Positions 1 through 8,610 of a stretch of 64,000 bases of DNA are shown piece by piece. The first letter of the stretch is position 1. Each line of letters begins with the position of its first letter. Below the pieces are notes generated by a model. That model did no database searches and was not told where the DNA came from. It saw only the letters and a list, made by a program, of their open reading frames with translations. The stretch covers positions 124,001-188,000 of the forward strand of contig NZ_SDPU01000028.1 in assembly GCF_004168035.1 (NCBI RefSeq), written 5' to 3'. The stretch is from Nocardioides iriomotensis. GTDB taxonomy: Bacteria > Actinomycetota > Actinomycetes > Propionibacteriales > Nocardioidaceae. Position numbers and translations under genes: made by a program.

Positions 1-366
1 CGACGCCCAGACCGACTTCGAGCCCGAATCGTCGCGGCTCGCGCCCCACTCATGGCTCAGCATCTCGACCAGCACCAGTCCGCGACCACCCACGTCCGTC
101 GCCCGTGGCGACGACCTGACCGGCAGTGAGCCTGAGCCGTCCCGGATGACCAGCAGCACCACCCCGTCCATGCTCGTCAACGTCACCGTGAACGCCGTCT
201 GCGCGTGCACCAAGGCGTTCGTCGCGAGCTCGTTCCCGACCAGCTGTGCGTCCTCCACCAGATGCGCAAGGCCGTGCGCGACGAGATGCTCAGCGACGAA
301 GTCGCGGACCTTCGACGCGCTCTCCGGCTCGGGCGCGAAAACCAGCTCGTGGGACCATCCAGACAT
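1..366 (-). CDS. HATPase_c anti-sigma factor-type ATP-binding protein, 3' end cut by window
   Basis: Single-domain GHKL ATPase of the RsbW/SpoIIAB-like kind used by actinobacteria as serine kinases or anti-sigma factors. The reverse frame from ATG 366 gives 122 codons in the window. The N box (GNELATNALVHA, about residues 45-55), G1 box (RDGSGS, 75-80) and G2 box (GGRGLVLVEML, 93-103) are all present. The reading ends at SKSVWAS, the usual penultimate strand of this family, so probably only a few to some 20 residues lie outside the window. No partner anti-anti-sigma factor or sigma factor is adjacent, so the target is unknown. The domain call is firm; the role as anti-sigma factor rather than generic kinase is inference. 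Confidence 0.85.
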   Translation of the reverse strand, partial: MSGWSHELVFAPEPESASKVRDFVAEHLVAHGLAHLVEDAQLVGNELATNALVHAQTAFTVTLTSMDGVVLLVIRDGSGSLPVRSSPRATDVGGRGLVLVEMLSHEWGASRDDSGSKSVWAS

Positions 367-447
367 CTGACCCCCTCCCCAGGGCTCGACACAGTGATGT
401 CGGGACAGGCAGGGTCTGGACTCATGTCACCGCAACTCGCCGCCAGG

Positions 448-585
448 TTACCTCTGGCTCGCCCCCCAGGCACCCACGAAATCGCCATCTGACGACGGCA
501 GGCCTTCGTCCCCAAAGCGGTGACCCGACGCGCCGGCCAAGAGCGCCAGTGTCGCGACCGTCGCGGCGACCACCTGCCTGCTCAT
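448..585 (-). CDS. small possible secreted peptide coupled to upstream hydrolase (45 aa)
   Basis: A 45-codon reading frame whose ATG overlaps the stop codon of the upstream alpha/beta hydrolase (TGATG), a classical coupling arrangement. The first 20 residues (MSRQ followed by VVAATVATLALLAGASG) look like a signal peptide or short membrane anchor; the remainder is polar and Gly/Asp/Ser rich. I recognise no family. It may be a real small protein or a chance frame; only the start overlap and the hydrophobic N-terminus support it. Confidence 0.35.
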   Translation of the reverse strand: MSRQVVAATVATLALLAGASGHRFGDEGLPSSDGDFVGAWGASQR

Positions 586-1295
586 CACGCGCCCCCTCGC
601 CCGCGGTCCCCGGCACCCCCGCCACGCGAGGACGGCGAGGCGCGCTGCGCGAGCGCGACAACCCGCTCGACGACGGCGTGCGGGTGGTGCAGCAGCTCCA
701 GGTGCCGGCCCGGCAGCACCTCGACCGGCCAACCGGCCGAGCGGGCCAGCGCCACCTCGTCGGCATAGGTGTCGCCGAAGGCCAGGTAGGCGCAGCGCAG
801 GCCGCCCCACCCCGCCGCCGGTACGGCGTCCGTGAAGTACGACAGCGGCAGCCGGCGTTCCTGCGCCTGCACGCGCCGGCGCGTGACGTCGTCGGGGAAC
901 AACCCGTCGAGGTCGCCCGCGTCCCACCACTGCGACCACGGCGGGAGCAGCCCGTCGTCGTCGGCGAGTCCGGCCAGGTGCGCGACGAGCGCCTCGGGCG
1001 CCGTGGGTGCGGGACCACCGTCGAGCGGCGGCAGGGCGGCGTCGACGAACACGACCGCAGCGACGTCCGCGTCGGGGGCCAGGCCCGGCACGTACAGGCC
1101 GGCGTTGCTGTGCGGCACGAGGACGAGCGGGCCGTCGGGCAGCCCGGCCCGGAACCCGGCCAGCACGTCGAGGGGCGTCCGCCCGGACGCGGCGACGACG
1201 AGCGCGCCGTGCCCGGCCGCGCGCAGCACGGCGGCGGCCGGCTCCCAGACGGCGGAGCCGAGCAGCGGGCTCGCCAGCAGCGCCACGGTGCTCAC
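585..1295 (-). CDS. alpha/beta hydrolase-fold protein
   Basis: 236 residues from a GTG start. The strand-turn-helix at about residues 56-70 (LVLVPHSNAGLYVPGL) is a nucleophile elbow with Ser63, though the first glycine of the usual GxSxG is a histidine here (H-S-N-A-G). A late histidine in LPGRHLELLHHP fits the catalytic His, and DAALPP after the fourth strand fits the fold. No signal peptide, so cytoplasmic. The substrate is not predictable. It lies 47 bases downstream of the TauD remnant on the same strand and overlaps the small ORF after it. Confidence 0.65.
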   Translation of the reverse strand: MSTVALLASPLLGSAVWEPAAAVLRAAGHGALVVAASGRTPLDVLAGFRAGLPDGPLVLVPHSNAGLYVPGLAPDADVAAVVFVDAALPPLDGGPAPTAPEALVAHLAGLADDDGLLPPWSQWWDAGDLDGLFPDDVTRRRVQAQERRLPLSYFTDAVPAAGWGGLRCAYLAFGDTYADEVALARSAGWPVEVLPGRHLELLHHPHAVVERVVALAQRASPSSRGGGAGDRGRGGA

Positions 1296-1342
1296 GGCCC
1301 GACTCTAGGAGCGTGACCCCAGTCGGGCCGCGAGACGCCCCG

Positions 1343-2008
1343 TCAGCTGATCAGCTCGTCGAGGCGGCCGTAGGCCTCGGCGTTGCCGACGAGCACCTCG
1401 CTGGGCCGGCCGTCGATCGACACCGCCACGTCACCGGGCTGCCAGGTCCACCGAAGGGTGTTCCCCAGCTTGGTGATCCGGTCCTGCAGCAGCGTGAACA
1501 GCGCGACAGACTCCGAGGAGCTGAACCCGACGAACCCCTTCACGAAGTGACCGAGCACCAGCGAGCGCTCGCCGGTCTCCGGGTGCACGCGCACGACCGG
1601 GTGCTTGGTCTCGAAGAGCTGGGAGACGAAGTCGTCGCGCGTGTCGTTGGCGTCGGGCTGCTCGTGCTCCTCGTCGCGCTGGGCGTAGTCGTAGCTGTTG
1701 GTGTGCACGGCCCACAGCCCGTCAACGAGCGCCTTGAGCGGCGCCGGCAGCCCGTCGTACGCCGCGACCGTGTTGGCCCACACCGTGTTGCCGCCGTACG
1801 GCGGGATGGTGACACCGCGCAGCACGTGGGCGCTGCCCGTGTTGACGGTCGGGTGGGCCGTGGTGAGCGGGCCCGTCCGCTCGGCGAAGGCGCGGTGGGC
1901 CTCGTCGTCGAGGTGGCCCTGGCCGCGGAGGAACACGACCTTGTGCCGCAGCAGCGCGGCGCGGATCTCCGCGACGGTCTCCGCGACCCGGTGCGGCAGC
2001 CGCAGGCG
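1343..2008 (-). pseudogene. TauD/TfdA-type Fe(II)/2-oxoglutarate dioxygenase remnant
   Basis: The translated segment matches the Rv3406/TauD family in three blocks: an N-terminal block ([20 protein letters not shown]), a central block ([12 protein letters not shown] to [18 protein letters not shown] and FVGFSSSES) and [10 protein letters not shown]. The iron-binding HxD segment (family WHTDxTF), which should sit just before PPYGG, is missing, as is everything after PGDVA that normally holds WDNRxTQH and the 2-oxoglutarate-binding Arg; the frame jumps to a tail resembling the normal C-terminus. Recognisable homology extends upstream of the only start codon (GTG 1936), and no ATG, GTG or TTG occurs in frame before the TGA at 2054-2056. 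From GTG it would be 197 residues against about 290 in the family. Very likely inactive; a truncated but expressed protein is possible. Confidence 0.7.
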
Positions 2009-2009
2009 G

Positions 2010-3566
2010 CTAGGACCCGGCTCCGGGCCGGTGGTCCACGACGCGCCCCGGCGTCAGCACCTCGTCGGCGACCGGCATCACGTGCGCGACGACCAGCGTG
2101 GGTTGGCCCTCGCCCCCGTCGACGGTGGCAGCCCAGACCTCGACCGGTACCGCCCGGCCTTCGCGGTCGACGTACCGCTTGAGCACGCGGTGCGCGCTCT
2201 CGCTGCCGGACCGGAGCAGGTCGAGGTTGGCCGCGTCGGCGTGCCGGTCGTCGGGCCAGGTCAGGTCGTCCACGGTCATCCCGACCATCGCCGCCGGGTC
2301 GTGGCCGACGAGGTCGGCGAGGGCGTCGTTGACACGGACGATGCGGCCGCCGAGGTCGGACAGGGCCATGCCGATCGGCGCGCCGTCGAAGGCGCCCCGG
2401 AAGCGCTGCTCGACGGCGGCGAGCTCCTGCCGGGTCTCCACGAGGTCGCTGACGTCGCGGCTGGTGGAGACGTACTCGCGGATCTCACCCTCGGCGTTGC
2501 GCAGGTGCTGGACGGTCGACGCGAGCCAGCGGTACTCCCCCGACGCATGGCGGATCCGGCGGACCACGGTCTCGCCCGGCCCGGCCGTTGGCGCGCCGCC
2601 CTCGATGCCGTCGCCGGGGTGGGTGAGGTCGGAGACCAGGGTGCCCACCAGGTCCTCCGGCAGCACGCCGAGCACCCGCGTCGACGAGGCGGACGCGTAG
2701 CGGATCCGGCCCTCGGGCGAGAGTGCCATCACCAGGTCGGGCGCGGACATCCAGCTCGGGCCGTCCAGGTCCGGCTCGCGCTCCTCGGGGACCCGGTCGG
2801 CGCGCACCAGCAGGTCGGAGGGGTCGGGCACCGCGCGTCCGAAGTACCACCCCTGCGCGGCGTCGCATCCGAGCGAGACGAGCTGGCGGACCTGCTCCGG
2901 CGTCTCGACGCCCTCGGCGCAGACGGTGTAGCCGAGCAGGTGCGCGGCGTCGATCGCCAGCCGCACCACCACGGCGTCCTCGGCGCTCTCCTGCAGCCCG
3001 GCCACGAACGACCGGTCGATCTTGACCTGGTCGATCGGCAACCCGCGCAGCAGGGTGATCGACGAGAAGCCGGTGCCGAAGTCGTCGAGGGACACCCGGA
3101 CGCCCAGGTCGCGCAGCCGCGCCAGCCGGGCACTGGTCACCTCGAGGTCCAGGACGGCGGCGGTCTCGGTGATCTCGAGGGTGAGCCGCTCGGGCGCGAG
3201 GCGCGAGGCGTCGAGCGCTTCGGCGACGCTGTCGACGACGTCGGGCCGGACCAGCTGCACCGGCGAGACGTTGACCGACACGGACGGTCCGTCGTCGTCG
3301 CGGGTCCAGCGGGCTGCCTCGCGGCACGCCTCCCGCAGCACCCACCGGCCGAGGTCGTGGATCAGCCCCGTGCTCTCGGCGACCCCGATGAACCGGTCCG
3401 GCGGCACGACCCCCAGCGCCTCGTCGTGCCAGCGGGCGAGGGCCTCAGCGCCGGTCGCCCGGCCGGACGGCAGGGCGACGACCGGCTGGTAGTGGAGAGC
3501 CAGGCGCTCGTCGCGGATCGCCCGGGCGAGCCGGGCCTCGAGATCGCCGGCGCTCATGCCGTCCAC
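2010..3566 (-). CDS. EAL-PAS-PAS cyclic-di-GMP phosphodiesterase-type signalling protein
   Basis: 518 residues (GTG 3566; ATG 3557 is an alternative start). The N-terminal EAL domain (about 10-255) carries EALARW at 41-46, NVSPVQL at 99-105, EITET at 131-135, DDFGTGFSS at 161-169, KIDRSF at 182-187, AEGVET at 217-222 and the AQGWYFGR signature, so the metal and substrate residues for c-di-GMP hydrolysis appear intact. Two PAS/PAC sensor modules follow (about 270-385 and 390-505). There is no GGDEF domain and no transmembrane segment, so it is a soluble sensor-controlled phosphodiesterase by inference. An EAL domain ahead of its PAS domains is the reverse of the common order. Transcribed away from the sulfotransferase. 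Confidence 0.88.
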   Translation of the reverse strand: MDGMSAGDLEARLARAIRDERLALHYQPVVALPSGRATGAEALARWHDEALGVVPPDRFIGVAESTGLIHDLGRWVLREACREAARWTRDDDGPSVSVNVSPVQLVRPDVVDSVAEALDASRLAPERLTLEITETAAVLDLEVTSARLARLRDLGVRVSLDDFGTGFSSITLLRGLPIDQVKIDRSFVAGLQESAEDAVVVRLAIDAAHLLGYTVCAEGVETPEQVRQLVSLGCDAAQGWYFGRAVPDPSDLLVRADRVPEEREPDLDGPSWMSAPDLVMALSPEGRIRYASASSTRVLGVLPEDLVGTLVSDLTHPGDGIEGGAPTAGPGETVVRRIRHASGEYRWLASTVQHLRNAEGEIREYVSTSRDVSDLVETRQELAAVEQRFRGAFDGAPIGMALSDLGGRIVRVNDALADLVGHDPAAMVGMTVDDLTWPDDRHADAANLDLLRSGSESAHRVLKRYVDREGRAVPVEVWAATVDGGEGQPTLVVAHVMPVADEVLTPGRVVDHRPGAGS

Positions 3567-3700
3567 GGTATTGCTTCCTGCACCGTGGGCGCGGCAGAAC
3601 CACCCAGATACCGAGACCCTGCCGCGGGCGCGCCCCCGGGGCTCCCGCTTTCATCACTGTGTCAGTAAACTTTGTGCCCTAAGCGACCTCAGGAGTGCTC

Positions 3701-4681
3701 ATGGCGCGACCGGCACGACCCGACTTCCTGATCATCGGGGCCCCCAAGGCGGGCACCACCGCCCTGCACGCCGCGCTGGCGCAGCACCCCGAGGTGTTCA
3801 CCAGCCGGCCGAAGGAGCCGAAGTACTGGCTCTGCGAGGACGCGCCGCCGCCGGCGTGGTGCGGGCCCGGCGACAAGCACTCGCAGCGGGAGTGGATCTG
3901 GCGGCGCGACCGGTACGACGCCCTGTTCGAGCCGGCCCGTGCCGACCAGGTGCGCGGCGAGAGCACGCCGTTCTACCTGTGGAGCCGCGGCGCCCACCGC
4001 CGGATCGCCGAGGGGCTGCCCGACGCCCGCGTCATCGCGGTGGTGCGCGACCCGATCGACCGCGCGTACAGCAACTGGATGCACCTGTGGTCCGACGGGC
4101 TCGAACCGGTCGGCGACTTCGAGGCCAGCCTGGCCCGCCAGCAGGAGCGGATCGACGCGGGCTGGGCACCGTTCTGGCGCTACCTCGAGCTCGGGCGGTA
4201 CGGCGAGCAGCTCGCGCACCTGCGGCGGTACGTCGACCCGGAGCGGATCCTCGTGCTGCGATACCGCGACATCGTCGACCACCCGGCCGACGCGGTGGAC
4301 CGGACGTGCCGGTTCCTCGGGATCGGCACCGGGCGGGTGTCGAGCATCCCGAAGGACAACGCGCGGCCGTTCGTCGAGCCGGGCTGGCGCCCGCGGGTGC
4401 TGGGGCCGGCGGTGCGCGCCGGCGCGCGGCTCGGCCAGTTCGCCCCGCCGGAGCTGTGGCGCCGGGCCAGCGAGCCTGTCGTCGCGCGGCTGCAGGGGGC
4501 CAGCAACGGCCATCGCCCCCGGCTCGCCGAGGAGGTGCGGGAGCGGCTGGTGCCGCGGTTCGCCGACGACGTGCTGCTGCTGCAGGAGCTGACCGGCGAC
4601 GACTTCGGCGACTGGCTGGGCACCGAGAGCCGCGGCTCGTTCCAGGAGCGCGCGTCGGAGCGGCTCAGCGAACCAGCGTGA
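3701..4681 (+). CDS. PAPS-dependent sulfotransferase domain protein
   Basis: 326 residues. ATG 3701 is preceded by AGGAG at 3691-3695 with a 5-base gap, so I prefer it to the in-frame GTG at 3695 inside that Shine-Dalgarno. The 5'-phosphosulfate-binding loop (FLIIGAPKAGTTALHAAL, residues 9-26) and the 3'-phosphate-binding segment (VRDPIDRAYSNW, about 115-126) are clear, placing it in Sulfotransfer_1/3. It transfers sulfonate from PAPS to a hydroxyl or amine acceptor; the acceptor cannot be told from sequence. No signal peptide. Its last 17 bases overlap tail-to-tail with the next gene. Confidence 0.9.
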   Translation: MARPARPDFLIIGAPKAGTTALHAALAQHPEVFTSRPKEPKYWLCEDAPPPAWCGPGDKHSQREWIWRRDRYDALFEPARADQVRGESTPFYLWSRGAHRRIAEGLPDARVIAVVRDPIDRAYSNWMHLWSDGLEPVGDFEASLARQQERIDAGWAPFWRYLELGRYGEQLAHLRRYVDPERILVLRYRDIVDHPADAVDRTCRFLGIGTGRVSSIPKDNARPFVEPGWRPRVLGPAVRAGARLGQFAPPELWRRASEPVVARLQGASNGHRPRLAEEVRERLVPRFADDVLLLQELTGDDFGDWLGTESRGSFQERASERLSEPA

Positions 4682-5564
4682 CCAGGTCGTGCGCCCCGTC
4701 GGGCCGCGCGGCCTCGACGTAGTAGCGCACCCGGCCGTCGGGCAGCTCGACCGCCGTGGCGTAGCGGAACGCGCCGTCGCTGTGCGGGGAGCCGATCGGC
4801 CCGACGGCGTCGTCGGGCACCAGCCGGCTGCCGTCCCAGCGCGCGACGCTCGTGGTCTCGTACCAGTTGGACGCCGCGTCGGGACGCCCGTCGTACAGCA
4901 CCGTGAGGGGCTCGCCCTCACGCGTGGGGAGCACCGTCGTCACGCGCGCGCCGCGCTCGTCCCAGGCGCCGGCCCGCCCGGCGAGCACGACGCCGTGGTC
5001 GGTCCAGGTCAGGCCGTCGTCGCTGGTGAGGTGCCGGGTGGTCATCCGGTCCTCGTGGCCCGCCTCGTCGAGCGGGTGGCAGCACAGCCAGCAGTCCCAG
5101 CCGTCGGGCCCGCGCGTGATGACCGGGTCCTTGACGCCGGCGTGCTCGTCGCCGGGCAGCACGACCTGCTGGTGGCCGGCGGGCAGGTCCTCGACGGTCG
5201 ACGCGGTGAGGCTGTCGACCCACCAGTGCTTGGACCCGGGCGTCGCGCAGGACAGGTAGAGCCGCCAGCCGAGGCCGGGCACGGGCACGAGCACCGGCTT
5301 CTCGAACGACTCGGCGCCGAAGGCCTCGCGGTCGATCTCGGTGACGGTCTCGAACTGCACGCCGTCGCCGGAGCGGGCGACCACGACGCTGACGCCGCGG
5401 CCGTCGGTGAGCGGTCGCCGCACCCGCCAGGTGAGCCAGAACGTGCCGTCGACGAGCACCGCGCTCGCCGCGCCGGACCAGTTGCCGGGACCATCGCCGG
5501 GCGCGGGCACGACCACGGTGACGTCGTCGTAGGACGGGAGACGGGTCAGCGAGGTCGTGGTCAT
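4665..5564 (-). CDS. five-bladed beta-propeller glycosidase-like protein (GH43/GH130-like)
   Basis: 299 residues from ATG 5564 (GTG 5570 also in frame). Repeated strands with acidic and aromatic residues, such as WSGAASAVLVDGTFWLTWRV, SFEKPVLVPVPG, KDPVI and WDERGARVTTVLP, have the look of the propeller fold shared by GH43, GH62, GH117 and GH130 enzymes. No signal peptide, so probably intracellular. The catalytic acid and base cannot be assigned with confidence. Last gene of a reverse-strand run with the thioesterase (10 bases upstream) and the APH-fold kinase. Confidence 0.65.
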   Translation of the reverse strand: MTTTSLTRLPSYDDVTVVVPAPGDGPGNWSGAASAVLVDGTFWLTWRVRRPLTDGRGVSVVVARSGDGVQFETVTEIDREAFGAESFEKPVLVPVPGLGWRLYLSCATPGSKHWWVDSLTASTVEDLPAGHQQVVLPGDEHAGVKDPVITRGPDGWDCWLCCHPLDEAGHEDRMTTRHLTSDDGLTWTDHGVVLAGRAGAWDERGARVTTVLPTREGEPLTVLYDGRPDAASNWYETTSVARWDGSRLVPDDAVGPIGSPHSDGAFRYATAVELPDGRVRYYVEAARPDGAHDLVTLVR

Positions 5565-5574
5565 GCCCACGATT

Positions 5575-5979
5575 CTAGTCGAGCGACCCGCTCGACTTTG
5601 AAAGCGCCAGGGCCGTCCGCTCGTGGTCCCGCACCGGGCGTGACGCGCCGGTGGCCGGGTCGCGCAGCACGACGACGACGCGGGTGCGCGCCACCTCGCG
5701 GCCGTCCCCCGCGATCACGGCCTCGCGCAGGGTGACGCTGGACGTGCCGACGCGCTCCACCTCGAAGGTCGCCCGCACCCGGTCGTCGGCGAGCACGAGC
5801 GAGGAGAGGTAGTCGATCTCGACCCGGGCGACGACGTACTGCTCGGGGTCGTCGACGCCCACGGAGGCGAACCAGCGGGCCCGGAGCGTGTCGAGGAAGG
5901 TGAGGTACTCAGCGTGGTAGACGTGCCCGAACGCGTCGACGTCGCGGAACCGCAGCTCCAGCCAGGACTCCTCACCCAT
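5575..5979 (-). CDS. acyl-CoA thioesterase, 4HBT hotdog family
   Basis: 134 residues, typical for YbgC/4HBT single-hotdog enzymes. The N-terminal FRDVDAFGHVYHAEYLTFLD carries the family's D-x-D-x-x-G-H-V pattern with the putative catalytic Asp, followed by the long central helix and the VEIDYLSSLVLADD strand. It would hydrolyse an acyl-CoA thioester in the cytoplasm; chain length is unknown. It begins 9 bases after the APH-fold gene and ends 10 bases before the propeller gene, so the three are probably co-transcribed. Confidence 0.85.
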   Translation of the reverse strand: MGEESWLELRFRDVDAFGHVYHAEYLTFLDTLRARWFASVGVDDPEQYVVARVEIDYLSSLVLADDRVRATFEVERVGTSSVTLREAVIAGDGREVARTRVVVVLRDPATGASRPVRDHERTALALSKSSGSLD

Positions 5980-5988
5980 GGAGCGAGG

Positions 5989-6882
5989 CTAGCCAGCCAG
6001 GACGTCGGCGAGGCGCTGCTCGAGCCGCGCGCGGGCCTGCTCGTCGCTCACGTCGATCCCCTGCTCGCGCCACGGCTGCGCGACCTTGACCGGGTCGGGG
6101 AGGTAACCGACGACGTCCATGACGTGCCAGTACCTCCGCGCGTCGCCGAGCGGCCCCGGCAGGCACCGCTCCACGAAGCCGGTCGCGACGTCCGGGCCGT
6201 GCAGCATCGCGAGGTAGGTCGCGGCGTGCGCGACGTCGAGCTCGGCCGGACCCCACGACGTCTCGACCCAGTCGACGACACCGGTGACGACGCCGTCCTG
6301 CCAGAGCACGTTGCCGAGGTGGAGGTCGCGGTGCAGGAACGTCCCCGAGTACGCCGGGGTCGGCAGCGCGAGCACCTCGAAGGCCGACGCCCACAGCGCC
6401 GGCCGGCCGGCCCACCCGGGCAGCTGCCACTTCGCCGGCGGCGCCCAGCTCTGGTACTCCCGCGGCCGCGGGTCGGCGTCGACGGCGTGCACGTCCGCGA
6501 CCAGCGCCGCGAGCGTGTCGAGCAGGGCGTCGTCGCAGCGGCGCAGCTCGAGAGCCCCGGGCAGGACCGACATCAGGTGGGCCGGGTCGCCGGCCGCGGC
6601 ACCGTCGGCGTCCAGCGCGAGGCTGGTGGGCGCCGGCACCGCCGTACCCGCGAGGAGGCGCTGCACGTCGCGCTCCCGGGTCAACAGCCCCTCGCCGTGC
6701 CGTCGCCACGGGTCGCGGGTCAGCACCCGCAGCACGGCCTCGTCACCGTCGGCGGCGGTGAGCCGAAGCATCGTCGAGGTCCAGCCACCGGTCAGCGGAC
6801 GAGCCGCGACCACGTCGCGCCCCCACGCCCGGGCCGCCCACGCAACGGACCCCGGAACCGTGGTGGTTCCGGGGTCCGTCAT
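5989..6882 (-). CDS. aminoglycoside phosphotransferase (APH)-fold small-molecule kinase
   Basis: 297 residues if started at ATG 6882. The catalytic loop HRDLHLGNVLW and the metal-binding segment GVVDWVETSWGPAELDVAHA are intact, and LTGGWTSTMLRL is the glycine-rich N-lobe loop. APH-fold proteins phosphorylate antibiotics, choline, homoserine, fructosamines or other small molecules; nothing here fixes the substrate. Codons 2-13 form a perfect 15-bp hairpin that looks like the terminator of the upstream LVIVD gene, so the true start may be the in-frame GTG at 6813 (residue 24), still ahead of the glycine-rich loop. Confidence 0.85.
   Translation of the reverse strand: MTDPGTTTVPGSVAWAARAWGRDVVAARPLTGGWTSTMLRLTAADGDEAVLRVLTRDPWRRHGEGLLTRERDVQRLLAGTAVPAPTSLALDADGAAAGDPAHLMSVLPGALELRRCDDALLDTLAALVADVHAVDADPRPREYQSWAPPAKWQLPGWAGRPALWASAFEVLALPTPAYSGTFLHRDLHLGNVLWQDGVVTGVVDWVETSWGPAELDVAHAATYLAMLHGPDVATGFVERCLPGPLGDARRYWHVMDVVGYLPDPVKVAQPWREQGIDVSDEQARARLEQRLADVLAG
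6845..6879. terminator. perfect 15-bp stem-loop over the APH start, probable terminator of the LVIVD gene
   Basis: Arms 6845-6859 and 6865-6879 are exact reverse complements around a 5-base loop. It starts 30 bases after the LVIVD stop on the reverse strand, where a terminator is expected, yet it lies inside the first codons of the next gene's longest frame. There is no U-tract. Confidence 0.6.
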
Positions 6883-6908
6883 GCGTGCGAGTGTCGCAGG
6901 CCCGCAGG

Positions 6909-8474
6909 TCAGCCGTTGTAGGACGGCTGCGACTGCGGGTTGAAGACGTCCATCGGGTTCTTGGACGCGCGGTTGATGACCCTGTCATCGACCTTGATGA
7001 CGTCGAAGCCCTTCTGGATGTCGTTGGAGTAGATGTAGCCGTTGTAGTAGTACGCGGACCACGACCCACCGATCTGCCCGGCGGGGAGCGGACCCCGGTC
7101 GAACCAGGCGATCTCCTGCGGCTTCGTCGAGTTGGTGAAGTCGAACACCGAGATGCCGCCCTGGTACCAGGCCTGCACCATGATGTCCTTGCCGTTCACC
7201 GGGATCAGCGACCCGTTGTGGGCCACGCAGTTCTCGGTGGAGCCCTGGGTCCGCGAGATCTTGTAGTAGCTCTTGAACGCCAGGTTGCCGTCCTCGATGT
7301 CGTAGATCCCGTCCGCGCCGCGGTTGGGGCCGACCTCGGGGTTGCACGTCGCGGCACCGCCACCGCCGAGCTCGTCGGTGAACAGCACCTTGGTGCCGTC
7401 GTTGTTGAACGTGGCGGAGTGCCAGAAGGCGAAGTTGGTCGTGTCGCGGACCTGCTCGGTCACGACGGGGTTCTCGCGGTCCTTGATGTCGAGCAGGATG
7501 CCGTCACCCATGCAGGCGCCCGCGGCGATGTCCTTCGACGGGTACGCCGTGATGTCGTGGCAGCCGCTGGTCGTGCTGGACCCGTTGCCACCCGGGTTGC
7601 CGCCCTCCGGGAAGAGCACCGGCTTCGAGACCACCGCAGCGGTCTCCGGCGCGGCCACCGGGATCTTCACGACCGAGATGTAGTCGTGCGGCGGCTGGCA
7701 GTCGGGGAACGACGCGTTGGGGCTGTACGACGAGACGTAGGCGTAGAGGTTCGCGCCGTCCTGGCTCGGGGCGAGCGAGTGCGTGTGCGAGCCGCAGTCG
7801 GTCTCGACGGCGGCGACGTACCGCGGGTTGGCCGGGTCGCTGATGTCGAAGACCCGGATGCCCTCCCACGACTCCTTGATCGTCGCGGACTGCGCGACGT
7901 TGTCGCAGGTGTTGTTGCTGCGGCTGGAGTCGACGCTCAGCACGAGCAGGTTTCCGTAGACCGAGATGTCGTTCTGCGAGCCGGGGCAGACGACCTGGCT
8001 GACGACCTTGGGCTCCTCGGGCTTCGAGATGTCGTAGACCATGAAGCCCTCGTAGTTGCCGGCGTAGGCGTAGCTGCCCTGGAACGCCAGGTCGCTGTTG
8101 AGTGCGCTGGTCGAGTCGAACCGGCCCTGCTTGGGCAGGTTCGCGACGAGCTTGGTGTTGGGGCTCGAGTCGACCTCGCCCTCGGCGAGGTCGGACTCGA
8201 AGCTCTTGGTCTGCGCGAGGTCCTGGCCGGGGAGGCAGGCCTTCGCGAAGTTGTCGCCCGCCGCCTCGAGGCGGTCCTCGCGGGCGTCGGTGCAGAGGTC
8301 CTTGGCGCCGGACTGCTCCCGAGCGCCGGTGGCGTTGTCGTGGTTGCCGTGCGCGAGCACCGGACCTGCGGACAGCGTGAGTCCGAGGGCCAGGGCGGCC
8401 GCGGCGGCGAGGCGGGCGCGTCCGGGCAGGGACGTGCCTCTCCGAGATGAGTACATGAACCCGAGACCTTTCAT
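6909..8474 (-). CDS. secreted LVIVD-repeat protein
   Basis: 521 residues from ATG 8474 (ATG 8456, residue 7, is an equally good start). A signal peptide (RR, then ARLAAAAALALGLTLSAGPVLA) ends before HGNHDN. The mature protein contains repeated LVIVD-type blades (SYAYAGNYEGFMVYDISKPEEP, GIRVFDISDPANPRYVA, GISVFDFTNSTKPQEIAWF), a bacterial beta-propeller repeat of unknown activity. Six or more cysteines (for example CTD, ACL, VCPG, NTCD, DCGS) suggest disulfides after export. Divergent from the DUF305 lipoprotein, with a shared 136-base AT-richer intergenic region. Confidence 0.85.
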   Translation of the reverse strand: MKGLGFMYSSRRGTSLPGRARLAAAAALALGLTLSAGPVLAHGNHDNATGAREQSGAKDLCTDAREDRLEAAGDNFAKACLPGQDLAQTKSFESDLAEGEVDSSPNTKLVANLPKQGRFDSTSALNSDLAFQGSYAYAGNYEGFMVYDISKPEEPKVVSQVVCPGSQNDISVYGNLLVLSVDSSRSNNTCDNVAQSATIKESWEGIRVFDISDPANPRYVAAVETDCGSHTHSLAPSQDGANLYAYVSSYSPNASFPDCQPPHDYISVVKIPVAAPETAAVVSKPVLFPEGGNPGGNGSSTTSGCHDITAYPSKDIAAGACMGDGILLDIKDRENPVVTEQVRDTTNFAFWHSATFNNDGTKVLFTDELGGGGAATCNPEVGPNRGADGIYDIEDGNLAFKSYYKISRTQGSTENCVAHNGSLIPVNGKDIMVQAWYQGGISVFDFTNSTKPQEIAWFDRGPLPAGQIGGSWSAYYYNGYIYSNDIQKGFDVIKVDDRVINRASKNPMDVFNPQSQPSYNG

Positions 8475-8610
8475 GTCGACGATCGCTCCGGGGTTTCCGA
8501 AGCGGTCGATACCGTCGTACCGTGCGTCAGATGCGAAAGTAAAGATGTTTTCGCCGTTTTGGACGTGTTCGGCCGGAGGAAGTGCCGGTCGTCACCGATG
8601 GAGGAGAACC

